Source: JBECKQ01 sp040235375 (GTDB lineage: Bacteria; Planctomycetota; Phycisphaerae; UBA1845). From it: DNA of 43,461 nt. Numbering within the stretch: position 1 is the first letter of the stretch; every line of letters starts with the position of its first letter. The translations under genes and the position numbers were made by a program. The DNA lies in the NCBI GenBank assembly GCA_040235375.1, contig JBECKQ010000137.1:1-43461 (forward strand), given 5' to 3'. Below, piece after piece: positions 24,450-32,119 of this stretch. The notes beneath the pieces are model-generated. The model was not told where the DNA came from. It was given only the letters and a program-made list of their open reading frames with translations, and did no database searches.

Positions 24450-25625
24450 TCAATCCAGCGCCGGTGTTTCTTCCGGGATGACGAAGTTCCGCGGCCGATA
24501 AGCGCCCAGCATGGTCACCAGCGCGCCGGGCAGGGCCCACACAAGCAGAATCACGCGCACCCAGAACGCCAGGCACAAGAGCTGCGAGAGCGTGCCGTAC
24601 GTCCCGAGGAAGAACGCCTTGTACGCCGCCTCCATCGTGCCGAGCCCGTACGGCGCGATTGGGATCGCCGCGACCACGTGGCCGCTGCCGATGTAGGCGA
24701 AGTAGTCCCAGATCTTGTCGCCGGAAAAGTCCATGCTCACGGCGCGAGCGCACATCACGCCCGTGCCGACGGCGATGAATTGCAGCACGACCGCCACCAG
24801 CAGCGAGCCCAGCACCATTGGCTTATGGTGCACCAGCCTGTCGGCCGCCGCGTAGATCCGCTTGATCTGCGCCGCCGCCGGCACCTTCCACGGGAGGCTC
24901 CGCGGCACAAGGGCCACCGCCCGGCGCCACGTGCACAGCAGGGCCATGATCACCACGGCCACGAACATCACTCCGGACGCCAGCCCCAGTCGCTTGAGCA
25001 ACGGGGCATCCGTTCCGAAGATGCTCATCACGGCCGCGACGACAAGCAGGCCGCTCAGCCCCACGATCCGGTCCAGCAGAATCGTGGTCACCGCCTCCGT
25101 CTTGCGCACGGTGTGCAGCGACGTGTAGTAGGCTTTGAAGACGTCGCCGGCCGTCGAGCCGATCGGAAACGCGAAATTCAGGAAGTTGCCGCCGAAGGAG
25201 AGTTTCACGCACTCCCAGTAGCTGAGGTGAATCTCCTGGGCGCGCAGCATCATCTGCAACCGCAGCGATTGCAGCGCCGGCACGGGCGCAAAGACGAGCA
25301 GGGCCAAGGCCAGGATACGCAGGTCCGTTTGACGCATCGCGCTCACCAGGCCGTGCTGGATGCGCTCCTCCCCATCGGCCCGGTGCGCGACCCGCGAGCG
25401 GGGCACCGTCTCTTCCTTCCCCGAAGGCATTTGAACCGTGACCGTGTCGCTGCCCTCGGCGACCAGCCGAAGCGTATGGCCGGTGGCGCCATCCGCGGCG
25501 CCGGGCGCAGGATTGAGCGTGACGCGATCGTAGATCGTCACCCCTTTGAAGGCCCAGCCGACAAACGCGATGCAGACCCCGATGCGGAGGATCGCAAAGA
25601 TGGTTTTGCGACGTTTCGCGGTCAT
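24450..25625 (-). CDS. Flippase-like membrane protein of the LPG synthase TM family
   Basis: The 391-residue protein has about eight membrane segments and the family signature around FAFPIGSTAGDVFKAYY, followed by TTILLDRIVGLSGLL and an IAPYGLGTMEAAYKAF segment. This is the transmembrane part of lysylphosphatidylglycerol synthase and of UPF0104-type proteins, without the catalytic acyl-transfer domain; such proteins are thought to move lipids across the membrane. After the first helix is an unusual soluble insertion of about 80 residues with a TVTVQMPSGKEETVP strand pattern. The start is ambiguous between ATG 25625 and TTG 25631, since GGAG lies directly against the ATG. Confidence 0.82.
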   Translation of the reverse strand: MTAKRRKTIFAILRIGVCIAFVGWAFKGVTIYDRVTLNPAPGAADGATGHTLRLVAEGSDTVTVQMPSGKEETVPRSRVAHRADGEERIQHGLVSAMRQTDLRILALALLVFAPVPALQSLRLQMMLRAQEIHLSYWECVKLSFGGNFLNFAFPIGSTAGDVFKAYYTSLHTVRKTEAVTTILLDRIVGLSGLLVVAAVMSIFGTDAPLLKRLGLASGVMFVAVVIMALLCTWRRAVALVPRSLPWKVPAAAQIKRIYAAADRLVHHKPMVLGSLLVAVVLQFIAVGTGVMCARAVSMDFSGDKIWDYFAYIGSGHVVAAIPIAPYGLGTMEAAYKAFFLGTYGTLSQLLCLAFWVRVILLVWALPGALVTMLGAYRPRNFVIPEETPALD

Positions 25626-25631
25626 CTCCAA

Positions 25632-27020
25632 TCAGTCATCGTCGAGCCCGCCTTCGTCACTTAAGTCCGCATCGCCCCCCGACCGGCGACCGTCAAGGAC
25701 GACCAGGCTGGAATGCCGCCCGCGTAGCTGTTCGAGTTGAGCCCGGTCGATGGTGATCTCCATCTCAACCCGGTCGCCGGAGTATCGCCGCTCGTGAACG
25801 TCGGCGACCTGGTCGAACAGCGTCGCCAGCCGGCCGTCGCTCGCCTGGAACCGCACGCGCGTCCGGACCGCGTGGGCGTGCATGGCATTCAACACAAACT
25901 CCGCGACCCTGTCGATGCCGCGCCCGCGAGCAGCGGATATACGCACCGCAGGCGCGTAACGGTTGGCGATCAGGTCCACCAGGGCCTCGTCCTCGACCAC
26001 GTCCATCTTGTTCAGCACCGTAAGTGTCGGCTTGCCGGCGCAGCCCAGGTCGGAGAGCACGTCCATCACCACCTTGACCTGCTGCATGGCGTCTCGCGCA
26101 GATGCGTCCACGACGTGGAAGAGCAGATCGGCGTGGATCGCCTCCTCCAGCGTGGCCTTGAACGACGCGACGAGGTGGTGCGGCAGGTCGCGAACGAATC
26201 CGACCGTGTCGCTGATCAGGGCCGATGTGCCTCCGCCAAGATTCCAGCGCGCGGTCTTCGTATCGAGCGTGGCGAAGAGCATGTCGCGCTGATCCTGGCC
26301 GGCGCCGGTCAGAACGTTCATAAGCGTGCTCTTGCCCGCGTTGGTGTAGCCGACGAGTGAAATGGTGAACTGGTCGCTGCGCGACTGCGCCTGGCGACGC
26401 TTCCTCCGGTCGATCTTTTCGATCTCGCGTCTCAGAAACGCGAGCCGGTCGCGGACGATGCGCCGGTCGACTTCGATCTGACGCTCGCCCGGCCCGCGCG
26501 TCCCGATTCCACCGACAACGCCGGCCGCCTTGCCGCCCGCGGCGCCCGCGATACGCTCGAGGTGCGTCCACATGCCGCGCAGGCGCGGCGCGGTGTACTC
26601 CAACTGCGCGATCTCGACCTGCAAGCGCGCCTCGTGCGTCTGCGCGCGCCGGGCAAAGATGTCGAGGATCAGCTCGCTGCGATCGATGACCTGACATTGA
26701 AGCGTGGTTTCGAGCGAGCGAATCTGCCCGGGCGTGAGATCGTCATCGAAAATCACGAGGTCCGCACTGTTCGCCTGGATGCGCGCCGCTAGCTCTTCGA
26801 CCTTACCCTTGCCGACATGTGTCCGCGGATCAACGGTCATCCGCTTCTGGATGAGGGCATCGACGACCTCCGCTCCCGCCGCCTCGGCAAGCGACTTCAG
26901 TTCGCCGAGGGGGTTTCGAAGGTCCGCCCGGCCCGCGTTCTCCGGCGTGATCAGCTTCGCCAGAACGGCGCGCTGAGGCTCTTCTGGCGATGTCGATCGA
27001 TTGTCTCGAAGTGCAGCCAA
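25632..27020 (-). CDS. hflX: Ribosome-associated GTPase HflX
   Basis: HflX binds the 50S subunit and splits or rescues stalled ribosomes under stress. The 462-residue product has the N-terminal HflX domain (KGKVEELAARIQ), a long helical linker with GERQIEVDRRIVRDR, a G domain with the P-loop GYTNAGKSTLMN, the G3 motif DTVGF and the G4 motif NKMD, and a short C-terminal domain. The start is TTG at 27020: an in-frame TGA lies just upstream and AGGTG is 10 bases before the TTG. It is 98 bases downstream of rpiB and may belong to the same transcript. Length fits the family. Confidence 0.96.
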   Translation of the reverse strand: MAALRDNRSTSPEEPQRAVLAKLITPENAGRADLRNPLGELKSLAEAAGAEVVDALIQKRMTVDPRTHVGKGKVEELAARIQANSADLVIFDDDLTPGQIRSLETTLQCQVIDRSELILDIFARRAQTHEARLQVEIAQLEYTAPRLRGMWTHLERIAGAAGGKAAGVVGGIGTRGPGERQIEVDRRIVRDRLAFLRREIEKIDRRKRRQAQSRSDQFTISLVGYTNAGKSTLMNVLTGAGQDQRDMLFATLDTKTARWNLGGGTSALISDTVGFVRDLPHHLVASFKATLEEAIHADLLFHVVDASARDAMQQVKVVMDVLSDLGCAGKPTLTVLNKMDVVEDEALVDLIANRYAPAVRISAARGRGIDRVAEFVLNAMHAHAVRTRVRFQASDGRLATLFDQVADVHERRYSGDRVEMEITIDRAQLEQLRGRHSSLVVLDGRRSGGDADLSDEGGLDDD

Positions 27021-27118
27021 ATCGAATGGTCACCTACAGGCCCGGCTCGCCCGCCCGGCGATCAGTCGCCGAGCACCGCCAAAGGCCACGCCCGCAAGCT
27101 CGGGACGGCCTTGAACCG

Positions 27119-27571
27119 TCACGCGTATTGCCCGTTGCCCTCATAGCGCGAGATTTTCTCGATGCGGCGGGCGTGACGGCCGCCCTCGAACTCGGCGTTC
27201 AACCACGCATTCACGATGAGCCGCATCAGTTGATCGCCCACGAGGTCCGCCGGCAGGCAGAGAACGTTCGCGTCATTGTGCTTGCGAGCCAGCAACGCGG
27301 TCAGCTCGTCGTGGCACAGCGCGGCGCGAATCCTTCTCACCTTGTTGGCCGCAATGGACATGCCGATGCCGGTACCGCAGATCAGGATTCCACGCTCGCA
27401 GTCGCCCTCCGCGACGGAGTTGGCGGCCGTTACCGCCATGTCGGGATAGTCGCAGCTTGCCTGCCCGTCGGTGCCGAAATCCAACACCTCGTGTCCCGAT
27501 TCCTGCAGCAGCTTCTTGATCCGCTCCTTCGCCGCGAACCCGCGGTGATCGCACGAGATTGCGATCTTCAT
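27119..27571 (-). CDS. rpiB: Ribose-5-phosphate isomerase B
   Basis: RpiB interconverts ribose 5-phosphate and ribulose 5-phosphate in the pentose phosphate pathway. The 150-residue product has the family start IAISCDHRG, the anion-binding GTGIGMSIAANK near residue 80 and the segment ALCHDELTALLARKHNDANV. The start overlaps the end of the Sua5-phosphatase fusion gene by 4 bases (ATGA), so the two are coupled. In Bacillus subtilis the Sua5 homologue, the LMW phosphatase YwlE and RpiB (YwlF) are also neighbours, supporting the assignment and a conserved cluster. Length fits. Confidence 0.96.
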   Translation of the reverse strand: MKIAISCDHRGFAAKERIKKLLQESGHEVLDFGTDGQASCDYPDMAVTAANSVAEGDCERGILICGTGIGMSIAANKVRRIRAALCHDELTALLARKHNDANVLCLPADLVGDQLMRLIVNAWLNAEFEGGRHARRIEKISRYEGNGQYA

Positions 27572-28689
27572 AGCTCGATCTCCGTCAAGCGCCGCTCGAT
27601 CGCTGCTTCGATTCGTTCAGCGCATCGGTGATATGTCTCTTCCGTTCCTCCAACTGGATCGGCGATTTCCTCATCAGCGAGCAACGACATCCGATCGGCC
27701 GCCGCAGGGGCGAGAGCCCGCACCACATCCATGTGCGCCTGAGTCATGCAGAAGATGTAATCCGCGTGATTGATACTCTCCGCGTCCAGATGCTTCGATG
27801 TGTGATCGCGGATGTCCAAACCTCGTGCGGCCATGACCGCCACCGCGGGCTCCGACGCGGGCAGTCCCGGTCCGGCGCTCGTGCCCGCGGACTGAATGGA
27901 GACGTGCTGCTTGCCCAGCTCCGATTCGTCGCAGCCGAGCCGGCGGGCAATCGCCCGCTTGCACAGGGCGGCCGCCATCGGGCTGCGGCAGGTGTTGCCG
28001 GAGCATACGAAAAGGATATTGAGCGACGCCAGCCGTTCCACAATGCGTGCCTCGATCACGCCTTCGCGCAGCACATCATAAGCCTGTCCGTTCAGCCGCA
28101 CCACGGTAGAGGGCTTCGCGTATCGGGCTTCCCCTCCGTCGAGCAACATATCAAGACGCCCGCTGAGTTCGGCAAATGCCCCGTCTGCCGATCGCGGCGG
28201 CGCCTGGCCCGATCGATTGGCGCTCGCCGCGACCACCGGCACCCCGGCCTCGGCAAGCAGATAACTTGCCGTCGGGTTCGACGGGCAACGAATCCCAACC
28301 GTGCCATCGTGATACATCAGCGAAACACCGTCCGGCCCCGTCTCGCGAATGACTGGGGCCTGTTCGGGCTCATCAACCGGCAGAACGAGAGTCAGCGGCC
28401 CCGGCCAGCCTTTGCGAATCATCCGGCGAGCGAGCGAAGACAGCCTCGGCACGAAGCGATCGACCTCGTCCGGGCGGCTGATGTGCACGGTGAACGGCCT
28501 TGACTCCGCCCTTCCCTTTGCCTCCCGCAAGGCCTCGACGGCCTCGCGGCGATCCCCCCGGGCGGCGACGCCGTACACCGTTTCTGTGGGGAATCCCACC
28601 AATCCACCATCGCGGATTACGCTTGCCGCGCGGCGGACAGAATCCCAGTAAGTCTGGTCGCTGCCTAACCTTATGACTTTAGTAATCAT
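27568..28689 (-). CDS. Fusion of Sua5/YrdC (L-threonylcarbamoyladenylate synthase) with low-molecular-weight protein tyrosine phosphatase
   Basis: The 373-residue product joins two enzymes. Residues 1-215 are a YrdC/Sua5 domain with PTETVYG at 34-40, KGRAESRPF, GTVGIRCPSNP and ASANRSG at about 155; this domain makes the threonylcarbamoyl-AMP used for the t6A modification of tRNAs. Residues 222-373 are a low-molecular-weight phosphatase with the catalytic loop CSGNTCRS (Cys 229, Arg 235) and the acid aspartate in the ADPVGG segment near 347. Both sets of key residues are intact. The gene starts the rpiB unit under a strong promoter. Whether the two activities are linked is unknown. Confidence 0.95.
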   Translation of the reverse strand: MITKVIRLGSDQTYWDSVRRAASVIRDGGLVGFPTETVYGVAARGDRREAVEALREAKGRAESRPFTVHISRPDEVDRFVPRLSSLARRMIRKGWPGPLTLVLPVDEPEQAPVIRETGPDGVSLMYHDGTVGIRCPSNPTASYLLAEAGVPVVAASANRSGQAPPRSADGAFAELSGRLDMLLDGGEARYAKPSTVVRLNGQAYDVLREGVIEARIVERLASLNILFVCSGNTCRSPMAAALCKRAIARRLGCDESELGKQHVSIQSAGTSAGPGLPASEPAVAVMAARGLDIRDHTSKHLDAESINHADYIFCMTQAHMDVVRALAPAAADRMSLLADEEIADPVGGTEETYHRCAERIEAAIERRLTEIEL

Positions 28690-28708
28690 TCGCGCGCCCC
28701 GCTGCGAG

Positions 28709-28737
28709 ATTATCAGTCACCCTCGAAAAACTGTCAA
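28709..28737 (-). promoter_or_regulatory. Near-consensus sigma-70 promoter of the Sua5-phosphatase/rpiB unit
   Basis: On the minus strand a perfect TTGACA (28732-28737) and GATAAT (28709-28714) are separated by the ideal 17 bases. Transcription should begin near 28702, only about 13 bases before the ATG at 28689. It is one of the two best promoter matches in the window. Confidence 0.8.
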
Positions 28738-28887
28738 GCGAGGCGACGCTGCCGGCCCCCTCTCCTCCATCAAACCGGCGCTGTGGCGTGGTGAGCACGT
28801 ACGATTGGAAGTGCGATCTGCCCCGCGACGCGCGCAATTTCACCGCCCTCTGCCGCAGTAACCGGCTGCGCGTCGAATGAGACCGGC

Positions 28888-29091
28888 CTAATGCAGCGGT
28901 GGCGGACTCGTCCCACCCGTCGTGGCGTCCGAAAACTCACCAAGCCACTTGCAGAAATCCCGGTGCGGATCCTCGAGTGCCGCACGGCTCGGTGATTGCC
29001 AGTCGGCAGGTTGCTGCTGCGGTGGCTCCGGCATGCACCACGGAAACGGATAGTCCTTCCCGTCGACCCCGATTTGGAACGACTGAGGCAT
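28888..29091 (-). CDS. Small conserved-looking protein, unknown function
   Basis: This 67-residue frame begins at an ATG with GGAGG 8 bases upstream, a strong ribosome site. The product is acidic and Trp/Pro-rich with the segments FQIGVDGKDYPFPW and HRDFCKWLGEFSD, has no signal peptide or membrane helix, and ends in a Gly/Ser/Pro tail. It resembles small planctomycete proteins of unknown role in general character only. It lies alone between the Sua5 fusion gene and ribD. The upstream sequence has a possible TATAAC box but no clear -35. The call as a real gene rests mainly on the ribosome site. Confidence 0.55.
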   Translation of the reverse strand: MPQSFQIGVDGKDYPFPWCMPEPPQQQPADWQSPSRAALEDPHRDFCKWLGEFSDATTGGTSPPPLH

Positions 29092-29340
29092 CTTGCGAGC
29101 CTCCTGCCCCGAACGGAACGAATGAGTTATATCGTTCCCCTCCTGCGACCAAGTTTAAGTATACCTCATTTTCGCGGAAGGCGAAGCGAGCCGCGTCGAA
29201 AAAACCGCGCTTCCAATGCTATGCTTCTGACTCAACGCATGTTGCGCGATCGTGCGACGACTTCGCGACTGCTGCATAAATGATGTGAAATCTTCGCGAT
29301 CAACGCGTTCGCTTCGCTGACGTGTCAGAGACCGGTCCTC

Positions 29341-30474
29341 TCATCGTTTACGCGGGTCGGTGAGTCGAAGGACGGTCAGTGCGTCGTCGCCAAGCCGGCG
29401 GATGGCGACGACTCGCCCTCGCAGAGCCGACGCCACCTTGGCGATGCCCCGGCCGCCACATCCGGTTGGAGCGGACTCGCCGCCGATAATGATCGGCGCG
29501 GTGTAAACGTGGACTTCATCCACGACGCCCGCATCCATCAGGCTGCCGACGAGCCGACCCCCGCCCTCCGCAAGCACGTTCGTGCAGCCCATGTCGAACA
29601 GGCGCCGCAAGGCATCCCGAATACCCACGCGGCCGGCCTTCTCCCGGCATGTAAGGACCCGTACACCTTGTCGCTCCAGAGCCGCCCGTACGAACGTCCT
29701 TGCCTTCGCGGCCTTGGCGGTCGTGAACACGTACGTAACGTGCTCCGCGGCGGTTTGCACGAGCTGCGAGCTGGGGGAAATCCTTAGCCGATTGTCCAAT
29801 ACGATCCTCACCGCACGTCGGCGCACCGGCACGTTTCTCGCCGTCAGCAGCGGGTCATCCCGGACTGCTGTCTCGCTGCCGACAATGATCGCATCAACGC
29901 GCGCCCGAACGCGATGAGCGTGTTGTCGGGCCTCGCCGCCCGTGATCCACTTGGAGTCGCCGGTGCGCGTGGCGGTCTTTCCATCTGCACTTTGCGCCCA
30001 CTTGGCAATTACGTACGGCCGGCCCAGGAGCGTCCGCGTCAGGAACGGTGCGTTCACCTCCGCGGCCTCCTCTTCGAGAAGACCCACGTCCACTCGAATG
30101 CCCGCCTGGGCAAGAGCGTGCAGGCCCTTGCCGGCGACCTCCGGGAAGGGATCCGTAATCGAGGCGATCACACGTTGGACACCCGAACCGATGAGCGCGG
30201 TGGTGCACGGCGGCGTCTTGCCCTGATGGCAGCATGGCTCCAGCGTCACGTAGGCGGTTGCCCCCTTCGCCTTCGCTCCGGCGGCGCGGAGGGCATTCAC
30301 CTCGGCGTGCGGTCCGCCGAATCGGCGGTGCCATCCTTCACCGACGACCGCCTCGCTCCGCACGAGCACGCAGCCGACCATCGGGTTCGGCTCGACGCTC
30401 CCCTGGCCGCGCCGCGCGAGAGCGAGCGCGCGCTTCATCCGGGCTTCATCAGCGGCTGTGAAATGGCGGTTCAT
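29341..30474 (-). CDS. ribD: Bifunctional riboflavin biosynthesis protein RibD
   Basis: RibD carries out the deaminase and reductase steps of riboflavin synthesis. The 377-residue product has an N-terminal cytidine-deaminase-like domain with HAE at 56-58 and the zinc motif PCCHQGKTPPC around 80-90, and a C-terminal reductase domain (about 145-365) with KWAQSADGKTATRTG and the nucleotide-binding VLAEGGGRLVGSL. The start at 30474 places the family N-terminus (MKRALALARRG) at the usual distance; an ATG at 30522 overlapping the lspA stop (ATGA) would add 16 glycine-rich residues and is a real alternative. It is the last gene of the DksA-like/lspA/ribD unit. Confidence 0.94.
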   Translation of the reverse strand: MNRHFTAADEARMKRALALARRGQGSVEPNPMVGCVLVRSEAVVGEGWHRRFGGPHAEVNALRAAGAKAKGATAYVTLEPCCHQGKTPPCTTALIGSGVQRVIASITDPFPEVAGKGLHALAQAGIRVDVGLLEEEAAEVNAPFLTRTLLGRPYVIAKWAQSADGKTATRTGDSKWITGGEARQHAHRVRARVDAIIVGSETAVRDDPLLTARNVPVRRRAVRIVLDNRLRISPSSQLVQTAAEHVTYVFTTAKAAKARTFVRAALERQGVRVLTCREKAGRVGIRDALRRLFDMGCTNVLAEGGGRLVGSLMDAGVVDEVHVYTAPIIIGGESAPTGCGGRGIAKVASALRGRVVAIRRLGDDALTVLRLTDPRKR

Positions 30475-30518
30475 GATGCGGAAACGGTCGCCGCCGTTTC
30501 CTCCGCCGGGCAGGCGCC

Positions 30519-31280
30519 TCATTCCGTCGCGACTTCGGCGGGGCCGTGCCGATCGCGCCGCCGGCCCCGCGGCCTGTCCCGCCAATACGTGAGCAACAGA
30601 AGGCAAACACCGACAACAAGGAACGCGTCCGCAAGATTGAACACCCACGGCCAGATCGGCCGGCCGTCGATCTCCGGCGTGAATTTCAGAAAATCACGAA
30701 CGACGCCCATCCGTCTGATCTGCCCGACGACCTCGCTGCGCGCAATCCGGCGCGTTTCCTTGGGATCCCACCACGGCCGGAAAACCAGCGTCTGGTCGTT
30801 CGCCCCGGCCGTCACTTCGCCCAGCAGTTGCGTCGGCTCGCCGCCGTTACGGGCTGCCACCGGCACCACGTCGTACTGAACGAACACGCGGTCGTACAGG
30901 TTGCCGAGCGCGCCCGCCAGGATCAAGGCAAGCGCCACGTGCACGGCCCGCTGCGCCCGCGCGCTGCACGCAAACAGGTAAACCACGAAAGCCAGCGCCG
31001 CTACCGACGCGACGATGAACACCGGCACCATCCCCTGGCCGATGCCGAACAGCGCGCCGGTATTCAGCGACAGACGCAGCGACAGAAGACCGGGAATGAC
31101 CTTCCGGACCTCGTCAATCCTCAGCTCGCGGAAGGCCCACGCCTTCGTCCACAGATCGATCGCCAGGCCGGCGACGGCGATGCCCCACAGGCGCAGGTGC
31201 GGCGCCACGAATCGAATGGCACTGTCGGGGTGACTCCAGCAGACGATATGCTCGCGTTGGGATACGGAAGCATCGGACAT
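30519..31280 (-). CDS. lspA: Lipoprotein signal peptidase LspA with an unusual insertion
   Basis: LspA removes signal peptides from prolipoproteins after lipid attachment. The 253-residue product has about four membrane helices and both catalytic aspartates: Asp 130 in GNLYDRV and Asp 218 in FNLADAFLVVG. The two are 88 residues apart, compared with 19 in E. coli LspA, because of a soluble insertion of about 70 residues rich in W, P, R and charged residues. The start ATG at 31280 was used because the DksA-like gene ends at 31294. It precedes ribD. Several lipoprotein genes in this window are potential substrates. Confidence 0.9.
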   Translation of the reverse strand: MSDASVSQREHIVCWSHPDSAIRFVAPHLRLWGIAVAGLAIDLWTKAWAFRELRIDEVRKVIPGLLSLRLSLNTGALFGIGQGMVPVFIVASVAALAFVVYLFACSARAQRAVHVALALILAGALGNLYDRVFVQYDVVPVAARNGGEPTQLLGEVTAGANDQTLVFRPWWDPKETRRIARSEVVGQIRRMGVVRDFLKFTPEIDGRPIWPWVFNLADAFLVVGVCLLLLTYWRDRPRGRRRDRHGPAEVATE

Positions 31281-31293
31281 GAGCAACGCCGAA

Positions 31294-32016
31294 TCAGACC
31301 CGCCCCAGCTCGCGCTGGCGGGCATACTCGATGCAGTACTTCGCCCACGGCTTGGCCTTGAGGCGCGCGATCGTTATCGGCTTGCCGGTCGCCACGCAGA
31401 TCCCGTACGTCCGGTCATCGATGCGGCGCAAGGCCTCGTCGATTTCGCGTACGAGCTGCTGCTCGTTGGCAATAAGCCCGATGGTGAAATCCTGCTCCCA
31501 GTTGTCGGAGCCCAGATCGGCCATGTGAATCGGCACGGCGGACAAGTCGCCGGTCGAATCCTGCCGGCTCCGACCCAGTGCGTCGTTCGTCAGGTTGCGG
31601 ACATCGCCGGTCAGCTCGCGCCGCTTGGCCAGCAGCATCTCCCGGAACATCTTCAACTGCTTGTCCGCCAACCGCGTCTTGGGCAACGGTCGGGGCTTGG
31701 CCGCATTGGCGGGCGTCGTACGCGACGCCGCCGGCCGCTTGCCTGCTGTTCGGCGATCCGCCTTCTTTGCCGAAGCGGCGGCGGTGGACGGCGTATTGTT
31801 GCTTCCCTTGCCTGTTGCTTTCCGTTTCCCCTGGGCCGCCGCGGCTTTCGCCTTCGTGGAGCGCCGAGCGGGCCTCTTCGCTTTGGCCTTGGTGTTGCCG
31901 GTGGACTTTTTCGACACGCCCTTGGACGTCCGGCCGGCGGACCGCGAGCTGCTCGACTTGCGGCGGGCGGTCTTTGTCTTCGCGGCCTTTTTCTTTGTTG
32001 TTTTCTTTTTCGCCAC
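31294..32016 (-). CDS. DksA/TraR-type protein with Lys-rich tail and degenerate zinc finger
   Basis: The 240-residue product has a histone-H1-like N-terminus (1-105) of Lys, Ala, Arg, Thr and Ser, followed by a coiled-coil region (about 110-185) and a DksA-like C-terminal domain with LGSDNWEQDFTI and RRIDDRTYGICVATGKPI. A full DksA zinc finger has four cysteines; here only two remain (YGIC and KYC), with Thr and Tyr in the other places. The start is GTG with GGGGG six bases upstream. The role is probably RNA polymerase or DNA binding, but without zinc the fold may differ. It leads the lspA-ribD unit. Confidence 0.85.
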   Translation of the reverse strand: MAKKKTTKKKAAKTKTARRKSSSSRSAGRTSKGVSKKSTGNTKAKAKRPARRSTKAKAAAAQGKRKATGKGSNNTPSTAAASAKKADRRTAGKRPAASRTTPANAAKPRPLPKTRLADKQLKMFREMLLAKRRELTGDVRNLTNDALGRSRQDSTGDLSAVPIHMADLGSDNWEQDFTIGLIANEQQLVREIDEALRRIDDRTYGICVATGKPITIARLKAKPWAKYCIEYARQRELGRV

Positions 32017-32090
32017 CGACGACCCCCGATTGCGGGACTTAGAACGCTAAGTCGTTGTCAACAATGACCCAAGCGATGGAAAGACCCGCA

Positions 32091-32119
32091 ACTATAAACC
32101 CGTCTGGTGGTTCTGTCAA
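32091..32119 (-). promoter_or_regulatory. Strong sigma-70 promoter of the DksA-like/lspA/ribD unit
   Basis: On the minus strand TTGACA (32114-32119) and TATAGT (32091-32096) are separated by 17 bases. The -35 element overlaps the stop codon of the upstream lipoprotein gene (32116-32118). Transcription would start near 32084, giving a leader of about 68 bases. Confidence 0.75.
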
